Of a DNA stretch of 64,000 nt, positions 36,240 to 46,533 are shown piece by piece. The translations under genes were made by a program, and so were the position numbers. The notes beneath the pieces were generated by a model that saw only the letters and a program-made list of their open reading frames with translations, ran no database searches and was not told the DNA's origin. How positions within the stretch are numbered: position 1 is the first letter of the stretch; each line of letters begins with the position of its first letter. Origin of the DNA: Holophagales bacterium (lineage in GTDB: Bacteria; Acidobacteriota; Thermoanaerobaculia; UBA5066); contig JADJVF010000009.1 of the NCBI GenBank assembly GCA_016716705.1, forward strand, positions 1 to 64,000. The letters run 5' to 3'.

Positions 36240-37184
36240 ATGAGCGTCGACCTCTCCGTCCATCTCGGCCGACTCCGGCTGAAGAACCCGATCGCGACGG
36301 CGTCCGGCACCTTCGGGTACGGGCTGGAGTTCGCTGAATTCGTCGACGTCGGCAGCCTCGGAGCGATCTCGGTCAAGGGGCTGTCGCTCCGCGCCTGCCT
36401 CGGAAACCCGCCTCCGCGAATCTGCGAGACCGACGCCGGAATGCTCAACGCGATCGGCCTCCAGAACGTCGGCATCGAGGAGTTCCTTTCGGAGAAGCTC
36501 CCGAAGCTGCACGCTCTGGGCGCCACCGTCCTGGCGAACGTCTGGGGCGACACGGAGGCGGAGTACCGCGCCGTCGTCGAGCGGATCGGCGACGACCCGC
36601 GCGTCGCCGCCGTCGAGCTGAACGTCTCCTGCCCGAACGTCGTGAAGGGGGGGATGGTCTTCGGAAACGACCCGGCCGCCCTCCACGCGCTCGTGGCCGC
36701 CGTCCGCCCCGCGACCCGTCTCCCGCTCGTGGTGAAGCTCTCCCCGAACGTGACGGACGTCGTCACGGCGGCGAAGGCCGCCGTCGACGGCGGGGCCGAC
36801 GTCCTCTCGCTCATCAACACGCTCGTCGGCCTCTCGATCGACGTCGAGACGCGCGAGCCGAAGATCGGGTTCACGACCGGCGGGCTCTCGGGCCCCGCCA
36901 TCCGCCCCGTCGCCCTCCGGATGGTCTGGGAAGTGCGCAAAGCGCTGCCGAACGTCCCGATCTTCGGGATCGGCGGCATCGAGACGGTCGAGCACGTCCT
37001 CGAGTTCCTGATCGCCGGGGCGAACGCCGTCCAGGTCGGCACGGCCAACTTCCGCGACCCGGGCGTCTGCGGCCGGCTCGTCCGCGACCTCGCGCTCTGG
37101 TGCGAGCGGCACGGCGTGGCGCGCGTCGCCGACCTGAGCGGGACGCTGAAGACCCGGCCACGCCCGGAGAAAGCCTATGCCTGA
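36240..37184 (+). CDS. pyrD: Dihydroorotate dehydrogenase B catalytic subunit
   Basis: The enzyme oxidises dihydroorotate to orotate with FMN. Its 314 residues contain ASGTFGYGLEFAEFVD, KGLSLRACLGNPPPRICET, and the catalytic-base block VELNVSCPNVVKGG with Cys at about 131, which marks the class 1B (PyrK-dependent) enzyme. FGIGGIETVEHVLEFLIAGANAVQVGTAN is the phosphate/FMN-binding end. GGAG precedes the ATG. It overlaps pyrF by 8 bases. Confidence 0.96.
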   Translation: MSVDLSVHLGRLRLKNPIATASGTFGYGLEFAEFVDVGSLGAISVKGLSLRACLGNPPPRICETDAGMLNAIGLQNVGIEEFLSEKLPKLHALGATVLANVWGDTEAEYRAVVERIGDDPRVAAVELNVSCPNVVKGGMVFGNDPAALHALVAAVRPATRLPLVVKLSPNVTDVVTAAKAAVDGGADVLSLINTLVGLSIDVETREPKIGFTTGGLSGPAIRPVALRMVWEVRKALPNVPIFGIGGIETVEHVLEFLIAGANAVQVGTANFRDPGVCGRLVRDLALWCERHGVARVADLSGTLKTRPRPEKAYA

Positions 37185-37894
37185 CGGCCGGAAGCGGATC
37201 GCCGTCGCCCTCGACGCGTCCGAGCGGGAACGGATTCTCCAGCTGGCCCGCCTCGTCGCCCCGGAAGCGGGCGTCCTCAAGGTCGGCCTCGAGGCGTTCT
37301 GTGCCCACGGCCCCTCCCTCGTCGCCGAAATCGTCGCGCTCGCGCCGGTCTTTCTCGACCTGAAGCTCCACGACATCCCGAACACGGTCGGTGGCGCCGC
37401 GGCCGCGGCGGCGCGGACGGGGGCGTCGATCCTGAACGTCCACGCCGGCGGCGGGCGCGAGATGATGCGCGTCGCCGGGGAGAGGGCTCGCGAGGCGGCC
37501 GACTCGGCCGGCCGGCCCGCCCCGAAGGTGATCGCCGTGACGATCCTGACGTCGCTCGATGCCGCGGCCCTGAAAGAGGTCGGCATCGAAGGGACCCCCC
37601 GGACCGCAGCCCTCCGCCTCGCGGTCCTGGCGAAGGAATCGGGCCTCGACGGCGTCGTCTGCTCCCCCGAGGAGATCGTCGCGATCCGCGCGGCCTGCGG
37701 GCCGGGGTTCCTTCTCGTCGTCCCCGGGATCCGGCCGGCGGGGAGCGCGGCCGCCGACCAGAAGCGGATCGCGACGCCCGGCCTCCGCCGCGAAGGCGGG
37801 GGCCGATCTCCTCGTGATCGGGCGCCCGATCACCGGCGCGGCCGACCCCGCGGCCGCCGCGCGTGAGATCGCCCGCGAGATCGAGCAGGGCTGA
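37177..37894 (+). CDS. pyrF: Orotidine 5'-phosphate decarboxylase (frameshift near 37776-37781)
   Basis: PyrF makes UMP from OMP. The active-site block VFLDLKLHDIPNTVGGAA has the catalytic lysine at about residue 62. LLVVPGIRP follows. After DQKRIATP the frame is lost in a GCCCGGCC run; the next frame gives ASAAKAGADLLVIGRPITGAADPAAAAREIAREIEQG and a stop at 37892-37894, which is the expected phosphate-gripper end. The corrected length is about 238 residues. The shift sits in a housekeeping gene and is best explained as an inserted base in the sequence. pyrK-pyrD-pyrF form one transcript. Confidence 0.93.
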
Positions 37895-37923
37895 GGGGGG
37901 GCCCACGCCCGCGCGGACGGACG

Positions 37924-38311
37924 CTATTCGACCGGGATCTTCGTGTACCGGCCCGAGCCGCGCTGCTTTTCCGCGGCGCGCTCGGCGAAGGCGATCTCCT
38001 CGTCGAGAAAGTCGCGCAGCGCCCGGAGCAGCTCGACGCCCGACGTCGCTGCGCGCTGGGTTGAGTCCGCGTGCCCCCGCTTCGCGAGCTCGAATGCGAA
38101 GCGGGTGACGAGGTCGCCGACCGGCTTCAGGAAGCAGCCGTCCTTTCCGCACGGGATGCCGGCGAAGCCCGTCGCAACGCCCTCGTCCCGGCGGCTTTCG
38201 TCCGCCGGAGACGCCGTCCGGCACTTCCGGGGTCGGGTCGAACCCGGGCCCGAAATCCTCCTCGAGGCCGTCCCCGGCCTCGCGGCCCGCCTTTTTCCGG
38301 CGCTCAGCCAC
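37924..38311 (-). CDS. Unrecognised small protein coupled to ArsA-like gene (frameshift near 38190-38205)
   Basis: The GTG at 38311 overlaps the ArsA-like stop by 8 bases. The first frame gives a basic then acidic N-terminus (MAERRKKAGREAGDGLEEDF). A shift in a GC run then leads to ADESRRDEGVATGFAGIPCGKDGCFLKPVGDLVTRF and a helical end ELLRALRDFLDEEIAFAERAAE, for about 128 residues. The CGKDGC pair could bind metal or be redox active. I do not recognise the family. Because the ArsA-like ATPase is directly upstream and coupled, it may be its partner or cargo. Confidence 0.6.
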
Positions 38312-39509
38312 GTTCGGCCTCCTCGTGGGCCCGCTCGAAGCGGACCGTCAACCGTCCCGCTTCCACCTTCGCCTTCGTCGGCGCGTGTCCGGACAGCGTC
38401 CGCGGGATGGGGATGTGGTGCCGGAAGTTCCCGAGTGTGACGATGAGGTCGCCCGAGGCGACCGCCAGCTCGACGTCCTCGCGTTCGGCGAAGGGGAGCT
38501 CGAGCGTCAGGAGGTAGTGCCCCGCCTTCTTCTGGTAGCTGTACGGCGCCGTCGTCCGGAACGAGGCCGCCGGGTCGATTCCGGAAAAGAGACCGTCGCC
38601 GAGCCTTGCGAGGTCGGACAGGCCGACGACCTGGTCGTCCTTCAGGGGGACGGTCCAGATCGGCACCGGATCGAAGTAGCGTTTCGCCTCTGCCAGGAAG
38701 TGCGCCTGCGTCTTTCGCCACTTGTCGAAGAAGGGGTCCTCGAGGGCGCCCGGAAGGAGGCGGTTCACGATGACGGCGTCGACGGTGAAGCCGTAGAGGC
38801 CGAAATACATGAACGCGCGCTGCGTCTCGCGCAGGACGATCTTCTCGGCGTTCGTCACGAGCCGCACCGTCGTCGTCTTCGGGTCCTTCAGGAGGGCGTC
38901 GACCCCGTCCAGCTTGTCGGCCAGCGCCTGGACGTTGTCGAAGTACCGCTCCGGCGGCAGCGGGACCCCCGTCACCTTCTCGGCCACGGGACGGGCGACC
39001 TTCAGGAACGACCGCTCGATCCGGAAGAGCTTCTTCATGTACCAGTCGAGGGTCGGCGGCAGCGACACGAAGCGGAGCGACTCGCCCGTCGGCGCGCAGT
39101 CGAGGATGAGGACGTCGTAGGCGTTCTCGCGCGCGTATCGGTTGACGTAGAGGAGCGCCGAGACCTCCTCCATCCCGGGGAAGATGGCGAGCTCCTCCGC
39201 GAGGACCTCCTCGACCCCCGTGACGGCGAGGAGCGTCGCGATGTAGCCGGAGATGTCCTTCCAGTGACGCCCGATCTCCTCGGTGACGTCGACTTCCTGG
39301 ATCCAGAGGTTCGGAGCGACGGCGACCGGGACGCCGCACCGCTTGTCGGTGAGCCGGCCGTCCAGGTCGAAGACGTCGGCGAGGGAGTGGGCCGCGTCGA
39401 CCGACATGACGAGCGTCTTCAGCCCGCGGGCGGCCAGGGTGAGCCCCGTCGCCGCGGCGACGGTCGTCTTTCCGACCCCGCCCTTGCCCGTGTAGAGGAG
39501 GATTCTCAT
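38304..39509 (-). CDS. ArsA/GET3-family ATPase with HSP20-like C-terminus
   Basis: The 401-residue protein has the deviant P-loop YTGKGGVGKTTVAAATG (residues 7-23) and the switch regions VDAAHSLADVFDL and LILDCAPTGESLRF. The tail (about residues 320-400, LLTLELPFAEREDVELAVASGDLIVTLGNFRHHIPIP) resembles the small heat-shock-like domain found at the end of many bacterial ArsA proteins. Without ArsB or ArsD neighbours it is unlikely to be an arsenite pump; GET3-like handling of tail-anchored or other hydrophobic clients is a better guess. No arsenic genes are present. It ends the tsaD-lepA-lepB transcript with its small partner. Confidence 0.9.
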   Translation of the reverse strand: MRILLYTGKGGVGKTTVAAATGLTLAARGLKTLVMSVDAAHSLADVFDLDGRLTDKRCGVPVAVAPNLWIQEVDVTEEIGRHWKDISGYIATLLAVTGVEEVLAEELAIFPGMEEVSALLYVNRYARENAYDVLILDCAPTGESLRFVSLPPTLDWYMKKLFRIERSFLKVARPVAEKVTGVPLPPERYFDNVQALADKLDGVDALLKDPKTTTVRLVTNAEKIVLRETQRAFMYFGLYGFTVDAVIVNRLLPGALEDPFFDKWRKTQAHFLAEAKRYFDPVPIWTVPLKDDQVVGLSDLARLGDGLFSGIDPAASFRTTAPYSYQKKAGHYLLTLELPFAEREDVELAVASGDLIVTLGNFRHHIPIPRTLSGHAPTKAKVEAGRLTVRFERAHEEAERG

Positions 39510-39570
39510 CGGTGGAAGAGCGCCATCTTAGCGTGCGGGCGCGCCGGACCCCGGGGCCAACGCGGACAGC

Positions 39571-40011
39571 TCAGTAACCGCGAAGGCGGCCCCGGTCCTC
39601 CCGCTCCCGCCGGGAGAGCTTTCCGGCGCTGGCGTCGCGCTTCGGCGCCAGGAGGCGCTCCAGCCGGCGCGCCTCGACCTGCTCGGGCGTCAGCTCGGGC
39701 GTCGTCTCCTCGTAGAGCGTTCGGGCCTGGGCTTTCGGAACGTGGTGTTCGGCGACCGCCTTGACGACGACGGTCCGCCGCCGCCCGGGTACGGTGACCT
39801 GGAGCGTGTCTCCCGGCTTCACGGTCCGGTGAGGCTTGGCGGCCGAGCCGTTCAGGTCGACCTTGCCCCCCTCGCACGCCTCCTTCGCCTGGGAGCGCGT
39901 CGGGTAGATGCAGGCGACGTCGAGAAACACGTCGAGGCGGACGCCCCCGGCGTCCGCCTCGTCCTCGCGCGTCTTCTGGCGCTTCATCCGCGCGGGAGCC
40001 CCCGCGGGCAT
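39571..40011 (-). CDS. S4-domain RNA-binding protein, HslR-like
   Basis: The 146-residue protein has an S4 domain (residues about 24-72, VRLDVFLDVACIYPTRSQAKEACEGGKVDLNGSAAKPHRTVKPGDTLQV). A charged C-terminal tail follows, rich in Arg and Glu. HslR/RqcP-like proteins bind stalled 50S subunits or rRNA. The ATG at 40011 overlaps the stop of the DUF4845-like gene (TGATG); a methionine at residue 9 could also serve. It is part of the lepA-lepB transcript and so plausibly tied to translation. Confidence 0.88.
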   Translation of the reverse strand: MPAGAPARMKRQKTREDEADAGGVRLDVFLDVACIYPTRSQAKEACEGGKVDLNGSAAKPHRTVKPGDTLQVTVPGRRRTVVVKAVAEHHVPKAQARTLYEETTPELTPEQVEARRLERLLAPKRDASAGKLSRREREDRGRLRGY

Positions 40012-40373
40012 CAGAACACCGGTTTCTGGACGGACTTGTCGAAAGCGTAGATGTACTGGTAGCCGAGGACCGAGACCTTCTGGGTGTACTTCGCCTCGAT
40101 GATGACGTCCGTCGCCTGCCGCCGGATCTTGATGTCCTGGAGCGTGAGCGGCGTCCCGGCTTCCTGCGCGACGACGAAGATCTCGTACTGGATCTTGTCG
40201 AGCGGCTTGACCCCGGCGAAGTTCGCCTGCTCGGTCATCGCGTCCAGGACCTTGTTCCCGGCGATGTGCAGCGGCACGACCTTGAAGAGCGCGATTCCCA
40301 CGAGGACGACGACGGCGATCCCGAAGATCGTCCCGAACGCCCCTTCGCCGCGAATCCGGTTACGGACGCACAT
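40011..40373 (-). CDS. DUF4845-like single-pass membrane protein
   Basis: The 120-residue product has one N-terminal helix (residues about 14-33, GTIFGIAVVVLVGIALFKVV) and a small outer domain (LDKIQYEIFVVAQEAGTPLTLQDIKIRRQATDVIIEAKY). AGGAGG precedes the ATG. DUF4845 genes commonly follow lepB, and the order lepA-lepB-this gene supports the assignment, which rests more on position and shape than on strong motifs. The function of the family is unknown. Confidence 0.75.
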   Translation of the reverse strand: MCVRNRIRGEGAFGTIFGIAVVVLVGIALFKVVPLHIAGNKVLDAMTEQANFAGVKPLDKIQYEIFVVAQEAGTPLTLQDIKIRRQATDVIIEAKYTQKVSVLGYQYIYAFDKSVQKPVF

Positions 40374-40406
40374 GTTCAGCCTCCTGTTTCCTTCACCCCG
40401 GCGGGT

Positions 40407-41144
40407 CTAACGGACGACGTGGAACGTCCGCTCCCAGCGGGTCCTCGAGAAAAAGTGTATCGCGCCGTCGAGGATTCGGCGCACGGCGGCGCCCCGGCCC
40501 GCGAACGGCTCCGGCGGGGGCCGGACCGACCAGTAGACGAAGAGCGCCCGCCCCCTGACCAGACGCCTCGCGACGGGCCCCCAGCTCCGGGAGTCCCTCG
40601 ACTCGTCCCGGTTGTCGCCGAGGGCCAAGAACGTCCCGGCGGGCAGCACCAGAGGGGGCATCTCGTCGCGCCCGCGCAGGGAGGCGGGGACGACGCCTCC
40701 GGTCAGGAGGGCCGGGTCGCGGTGAATGGCGTACGGTTCGTCCTTCTCGACCCCTCCCACGAGGAGGCGCTTGGCGCGGATCTCGACCGTCTCCCCGCCG
40801 AAGGCGACCGCCCTCTTGATGAAATCGCGGCCGGGGTCCTCGGGACCCCGGAAGACGACGACGTCGCCGCGGCGGATCTCCCGGCGCGGCAGGAGCGGTC
40901 CCCACGGCAGGCTGCGGGGGGCCCAGACGAGCTTGTCGACGACGACGTGGTCGCCGACGAGGAGGTTCTGCTCCATCGAGCCGCTCGGGATCTGGTACGC
41001 CTCGAAGAGGAACGCCTTGACGAAGAGCGCGAAGACGACCGCGACGAGGACCGCCTCGAGGTACTCCCGAAGCAGGGCGAATCCGCGCGAGGACCGGTGG
41101 GCAGGCCGGATCCGAGCGTCGCCGTCGCCGTCTGCAGGAGCCAC
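40407..41144 (-). CDS. lepB: Signal peptidase I
   Basis: This enzyme removes signal peptides on the outer face of the inner membrane. The 245-residue protein has an N-terminal helix (about residues 27-45) and the catalytic serine in YQIPSGSMEQNL (Ser 56). The general-base lysine is in RDFIKRAVAFGGE (Lys 110), and the C-terminal box LALGDNRDESRDSRSWGPV is present. Several predicted lipoproteins and secreted proteins here would use it or its lipoprotein counterpart. The GTG start at 41144 lies 12 bases after the lepA stop. Confidence 0.96.
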   Translation of the reverse strand: MAPADGDGDARIRPAHRSSRGFALLREYLEAVLVAVVFALFVKAFLFEAYQIPSGSMEQNLLVGDHVVVDKLVWAPRSLPWGPLLPRREIRRGDVVVFRGPEDPGRDFIKRAVAFGGETVEIRAKRLLVGGVEKDEPYAIHRDPALLTGGVVPASLRGRDEMPPLVLPAGTFLALGDNRDESRDSRSWGPVARRLVRGRALFVYWSVRPPPEPFAGRGAAVRRILDGAIHFFSRTRWERTFHVVR

Positions 41145-41156
41145 GGCCCGGACCCC

Positions 41157-42957
<1,801 letters not shown>

Positions 42958-42992
42958 GTGTTTCGGGACGGGCTCCGTCCGAACCCTCGATT

Positions 42993-44099
42993 CTAGTCGA
43001 TCGGGCTCGACTCTCCCGGGAGCGCCGAGGGGAGGCTCTCCAGCGGCCAGCGGGAGCGGGCGGCGGCCGAGAGGCCCTCGTGCGGTACGCCTGCCCGGTG
43101 GCGCAGGAGGCCGGCGAACGCGACCATCGCGGCGTTGTCTCCGGTGAGGGCGCGCGGGGCGAGCAGGACCTCGACGCCGCGCCGCGGACCCCAGGCGGCG
43201 AGCCGCTCGCGGAGAAGGGAGTTCGCCGCCACGCCGCCCGACACGGTCAGGAGCGGGAAGGGCGCCGCCGCGAGGAGGCGGTCGAGGCGGTCCTCGAGCT
43301 GGGCGACGACGGCGTCCTGGAAGGCGGCGAGGAGGTCCCGGAGGGCGGGCGGGGCGTCCTCCTCGGCGAGGACGGGACCGCGGAGGGCGACGCCGGTGTT
43401 CGGCGAGAAGCCGAGGGCGGCGAGCCGGTCGCGCACGGCCGTCTTCAGCCCTGAAAAGGAGAGGTCGAGCGACCCTCCCTTGAAGCGCGCGACGGCGAAC
43501 GGCTCGACGACCCGGCCGGTCCGGGCGAGGCGGTCGACGACGGGCCCGCCGGGGTAGCCGAGCCCCGCCATCTTCGCGACCTTGTCGTAGGCCTCGCCCG
43601 CGGCGTCGTCCCGCGTTCGCGCGAGGAGGGAGATCCCCTCCGGCGCGAAAGAGAAGACGTGGGAGTGCCCTCCCGAGACGACGAGGGCCGCGAAGCGGGG
43701 AGGGAGCGTCCTCGCGGGCGCACCGTCGAGATCGAGGAACGGGGAGAGCGCGTGCCCCTCGATGTGGTGGCCCGGGACGAACGGGACGCCGAGGCCGAGG
43801 GCGATTCCCCGCGCCTCGGCGAGGCCGACGAGGAGCGCCCCGACGAGGCCGGGCCCGGCCGTCGCGACGACGAGGCCCACGTCCTCGAGCCGGGCGCCCG
43901 CTCGCTCGAACGCCTCGTCCAGGAGCGGCGGGAGGTTCGTCAGGTGGGCCCGGGCCGCGATCTCCGGTACGACCCCGCCGTAGCGGCGGTGCATGTCGAT
44001 CTGCGAGGAGACGACGGACGAGACGATCGCGCCGTCCTCCCGGAGGAGGGCGACGGAGGTCTCGTCGCAGGAGCTCTCGAGGCCGAGGACGAGGCTCAC
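42993..44099 (-). CDS. tsaD: tRNA N6-adenosine threonylcarbamoyltransferase TsaD
   Basis: TsaD completes the t6A37 modification of ANN-decoding tRNAs. The 368-residue protein has LVLGLESSCDETSVALL at the start, the metal-binding PGHHIEGHALSPFL, VVSGGHSHVF, and the late SGGVAANSLLRERL and APRALTGDNAAMVAFAG blocks. I chose the GTG at 44099 because it overlaps the mtnA stop (GTGA) and gives the canonical N-terminus. The TsaB and TsaE partners are not in this window. Confidence 0.95.
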   Translation of the reverse strand: MSLVLGLESSCDETSVALLREDGAIVSSVVSSQIDMHRRYGGVVPEIAARAHLTNLPPLLDEAFERAGARLEDVGLVVATAGPGLVGALLVGLAEARGIALGLGVPFVPGHHIEGHALSPFLDLDGAPARTLPPRFAALVVSGGHSHVFSFAPEGISLLARTRDDAAGEAYDKVAKMAGLGYPGGPVVDRLARTGRVVEPFAVARFKGGSLDLSFSGLKTAVRDRLAALGFSPNTGVALRGPVLAEEDAPPALRDLLAAFQDAVVAQLEDRLDRLLAAAPFPLLTVSGGVAANSLLRERLAAWGPRRGVEVLLAPRALTGDNAAMVAFAGLLRHRAGVPHEGLSAAARSRWPLESLPSALPGESSPID

Positions 44100-45190
44100 G
44101 GGAGGGCGAGGAGGCGCGCGAGCCCCTCGGCGTGCGGGGAAACCGAGACTCCGGCCTCGGTGACGATGGCGTCGACGAGCGCGGCCGGCGTGACGTCGAA
44201 GGCGGGGTAGAGGGCCGGGACGCCCGCCGGGGCGACCGAGAGCGGGCTGTCGCCCGACGGGTCGAGAAGGAGGACCTCGGCCCCGTCCCGCCACTCGATC
44301 GGGATCTGCGCCCCGGAGGGGCAGGCGGGGTCGAGCGTCGTTCGGGGGGCGGCGACGACGAACGGGACGCCGTGCGCCCGGCAGGCGAGAGCGACGCCGT
44401 AGGTCCCGACCTTGTTCGCGACGTCCCCGTTGGCGGCGATCCGGTCGGCGCCGACGATCGCGGCCGACACGCGCCCGGACGCGATGAGCGACGCGGCGGC
44501 GACATCGGGGAGGATCGTGACGTCGATCCCGTCCTTCGCCAGCTCCCAGGCCGTCAGGCGCGCCCCCTGCCAGAAGGGGCGGGTCTCGTCGGCGAAGACG
44601 GTCACGGGGCGCTCGGCCGCCAGGGCCCGGACGACGCCGAGGGCCGTCCCGACGCCGGCCGTCGCGAGGGCGCCGGCGTTGCAGTGGGTGAGGAGAGTCA
44701 CGGGGGAATCCGGATCCCCGCCGAGACGCTGGGCGAGCCAGTCGGCCCCGTGCCGGGCCATCGCCTCACAGGCGTCGCGGTCCTCGGCCTCGAAGCGCTC
44801 CGCCTCGGCTTCGAGGACCGCGACGCGGGCGGCGCGGGTCTCGCCCGCCGCGGCCCGGAAGGCGTTCCGCATCCGTTCGACGGCAGCGGCGAGGTTCACC
44901 GCCGTCGGCCGGGCCGCGGCGAGGCGGGAGGCGGCCTCCTCCCAGGAGGCGTCGAACCCGGCGTTGCGGGCGAGCCGGCGCGCCTCGAGCGCCAGGCCCC
45001 AGGCCGCGGCCACGCCGATGAGGGGCGCCCCCCGGACGGCGAGGCTCCGGATCGCCTCCACCGCGTCGTCGGCCGTGAGGCAGTCGATCCACGTCTCCTC
45101 GCGAGGAAGCCGGCGCTGGTCGAGGAGGCGAAGTCGGCCGGGTCCGGCGGAAATGGGGACGACCCGGGTTCCGAGGGGGGTGCTCTTCAC
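44096..45190 (-). CDS. mtnA: Methylthioribose-1-phosphate isomerase
   Basis: The enzyme isomerises 5-methylthioribose 1-phosphate in methionine salvage. The 364-residue sequence has LAVRGAPLIGVAAAWGLAL, the catalytic cysteine in LLTHCNAGALATAGVGTALGV, and the catalytic aspartate in VGADRIAANGDVANKVGTYG, as in eIF2B-like isomerases. It is the first gene of the long minus-strand transcript to 37924. The GTG start is preceded by TATAGT only 6 bases away and no Shine-Dalgarno sequence, so it is probably leaderless. Confidence 0.93.
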   Translation of the reverse strand: MKSTPLGTRVVPISAGPGRLRLLDQRRLPREETWIDCLTADDAVEAIRSLAVRGAPLIGVAAAWGLALEARRLARNAGFDASWEEAASRLAAARPTAVNLAAAVERMRNAFRAAAGETRAARVAVLEAEAERFEAEDRDACEAMARHGADWLAQRLGGDPDSPVTLLTHCNAGALATAGVGTALGVVRALAAERPVTVFADETRPFWQGARLTAWELAKDGIDVTILPDVAAASLIASGRVSAAIVGADRIAANGDVANKVGTYGVALACRAHGVPFVVAAPRTTLDPACPSGAQIPIEWRDGAEVLLLDPSGDSPLSVAPAGVPALYPAFDVTPAALVDAIVTEAGVSVSPHAEGLARLLALP

Positions 45191-45196
45191 GCGCCG

Positions 45197-45202
45197 ACTA
45201 TA
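45197..45202 (-). promoter_or_regulatory. -10-like TATAGT for mtnA, in a shared divergent region
   Basis: TATAGT on the minus strand ends 6 bases before the mtnA GTG. The same bases read TATAGAAT on the plus strand toward pgk, whose ATG is 70 bases away, so the site could serve both directions. No TTGACA-like box is found at the right distance on either strand. Confidence 0.45.
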
Positions 45203-45275
45203 GAATCGTTCTTCGCCACGAGGTGCCGGTCCGTCCCGGTTCTCCGACAACACGACGGACCCGAGGAGTCTTCCG

Positions 45276-46466
45276 ATGGCCACTCTTCCCCGCAGCATCC
45301 GAGACCTCACGCTCTCCGGCCGCCGCGTCTTCCTCCGCGTCGACTTCAACGTCCCGATCAAGGACGGCGTCGTCAAGGACGACACGCGGATCACGGAGGC
45401 CCTTCCGACGATCCGGCTCGCCCGCGAGAAGGGGGCGAGGCTCATCCTCGCCTCGCACCTGGGCAAGGCGAAGGGGACGCCCGACCCGAAGTACTCGCTC
45501 GCCCCGGTGGCGAAGAAGCTCGAGGAGCTTCTCGGAGCCCCCGTCGCCTTCGCTTCCGACTGCGTCGGAGAGGTCGCCGAGACCGCCGCGAAGGCCCTCG
45601 TCGACGGAGGCGTCCTCCTCCTCGAGAACACGCGCTTCCACGCGGGCGAGGAGGGGAACGACCCCGCCTTCGCGAAGAGCCTCGCCTCGCTCGCCGAGGT
45701 CTACGTGAACGACGCCTTCGGCACGGCGCACCGCGCGCACGCCTCGACGGCGGGGATGGCGGTCCACTTCGCCCCCGACGCCCGCGGCGTCGGCCTCCTG
45801 ATGGAGAAGGAGCTGACGGCGCTCGACAAGGTCGTCGATTCGATCGACCGGCCCTTCGTCGGAATCCTCGGCGGCGCCAAGATCCTCGGAAAGATCGCCG
45901 CGCTGGAGGCCCTCGTCGAGCGGGCCGACACGCTTCTCGTCGGCGGCGGCATGGCGAACCACTTCGTCGTCGCCCTCGGCCTCGGCATCGGGAAGTCGCT
46001 GCTGGAGCCCGAAGGCGTTCCGATCGCGAGGAAGGTGATCGACCGCTGCAAGGAGCGGGGCGTCAACCTCGTCCTCCCGTCGGACTTCCTGGTCGCCCCT
46101 TCGCTCGCGGACGCCGCGAAGTCCCGCGTCGTCGCCATGAACGAGATCCCGGCAGACCAGGCGGCCTTCGACATCGGACCGAAGACGCTCGAGATGTTCG
46201 CGCGGATGACGAAGGGGGCGAAGACGATCTTCTGGAACGGCCCGATGGGGGTCTTCGAGACGAAGCCGTTCGACGCCGGGACGCGCGGGGTCGCCCAGCT
46301 CATGGCCGATTCCGGCGCCTTCACCGTCGTCGGCGGCGGCGAGAGCGTCGAGGCGATCAACGAGGCCGGGCTCGGCCCGAAGATCTCCCACGTCTCCACC
46401 GGCGGGGGCGCCTCCCTCGACCTCATCAGCGGGAAGAAGCTGCCGGGCGTCGAGGTCCTGCTCTAG
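45276..46466 (+). CDS. pgk: Phosphoglycerate kinase
   Basis: The enzyme transfers phosphate between 1,3-bisphosphoglycerate and ADP in glycolysis. The 396 residues carry VFLRVDFNVPI, the substrate-binding SHLGKAKG and ENTRFHAGEEGND, and the nucleotide-binding FWNGPMGVFE and VVGGGESVEAI blocks, ending with STGGGASLDLISGKKLPGV. It is followed 67 bases later by tpiA and then secG, the common pgk-tpiA-secG order. Confidence 0.97.
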   Translation: MATLPRSIRDLTLSGRRVFLRVDFNVPIKDGVVKDDTRITEALPTIRLAREKGARLILASHLGKAKGTPDPKYSLAPVAKKLEELLGAPVAFASDCVGEVAETAAKALVDGGVLLLENTRFHAGEEGNDPAFAKSLASLAEVYVNDAFGTAHRAHASTAGMAVHFAPDARGVGLLMEKELTALDKVVDSIDRPFVGILGGAKILGKIAALEALVERADTLLVGGGMANHFVVALGLGIGKSLLEPEGVPIARKVIDRCKERGVNLVLPSDFLVAPSLADAAKSRVVAMNEIPADQAAFDIGPKTLEMFARMTKGAKTIFWNGPMGVFETKPFDAGTRGVAQLMADSGAFTVVGGGESVEAINEAGLGPKISHVSTGGGASLDLISGKKLPGVEVLL

Positions 46467-46533
46467 CCGTTCTTCCCCGTTCCGCCGCACGACCCGGGGA
46501 GCCCCGCCGGCCCCCCAGCAACGGAGGTTCCCG

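Noticed and set aside
38304..39509. Arsenite efflux ATPase
   Set aside because: No arsB, arsD, arsR or arsC is nearby and the tail is of the HSP20-like type; arsenic transport is not supported.
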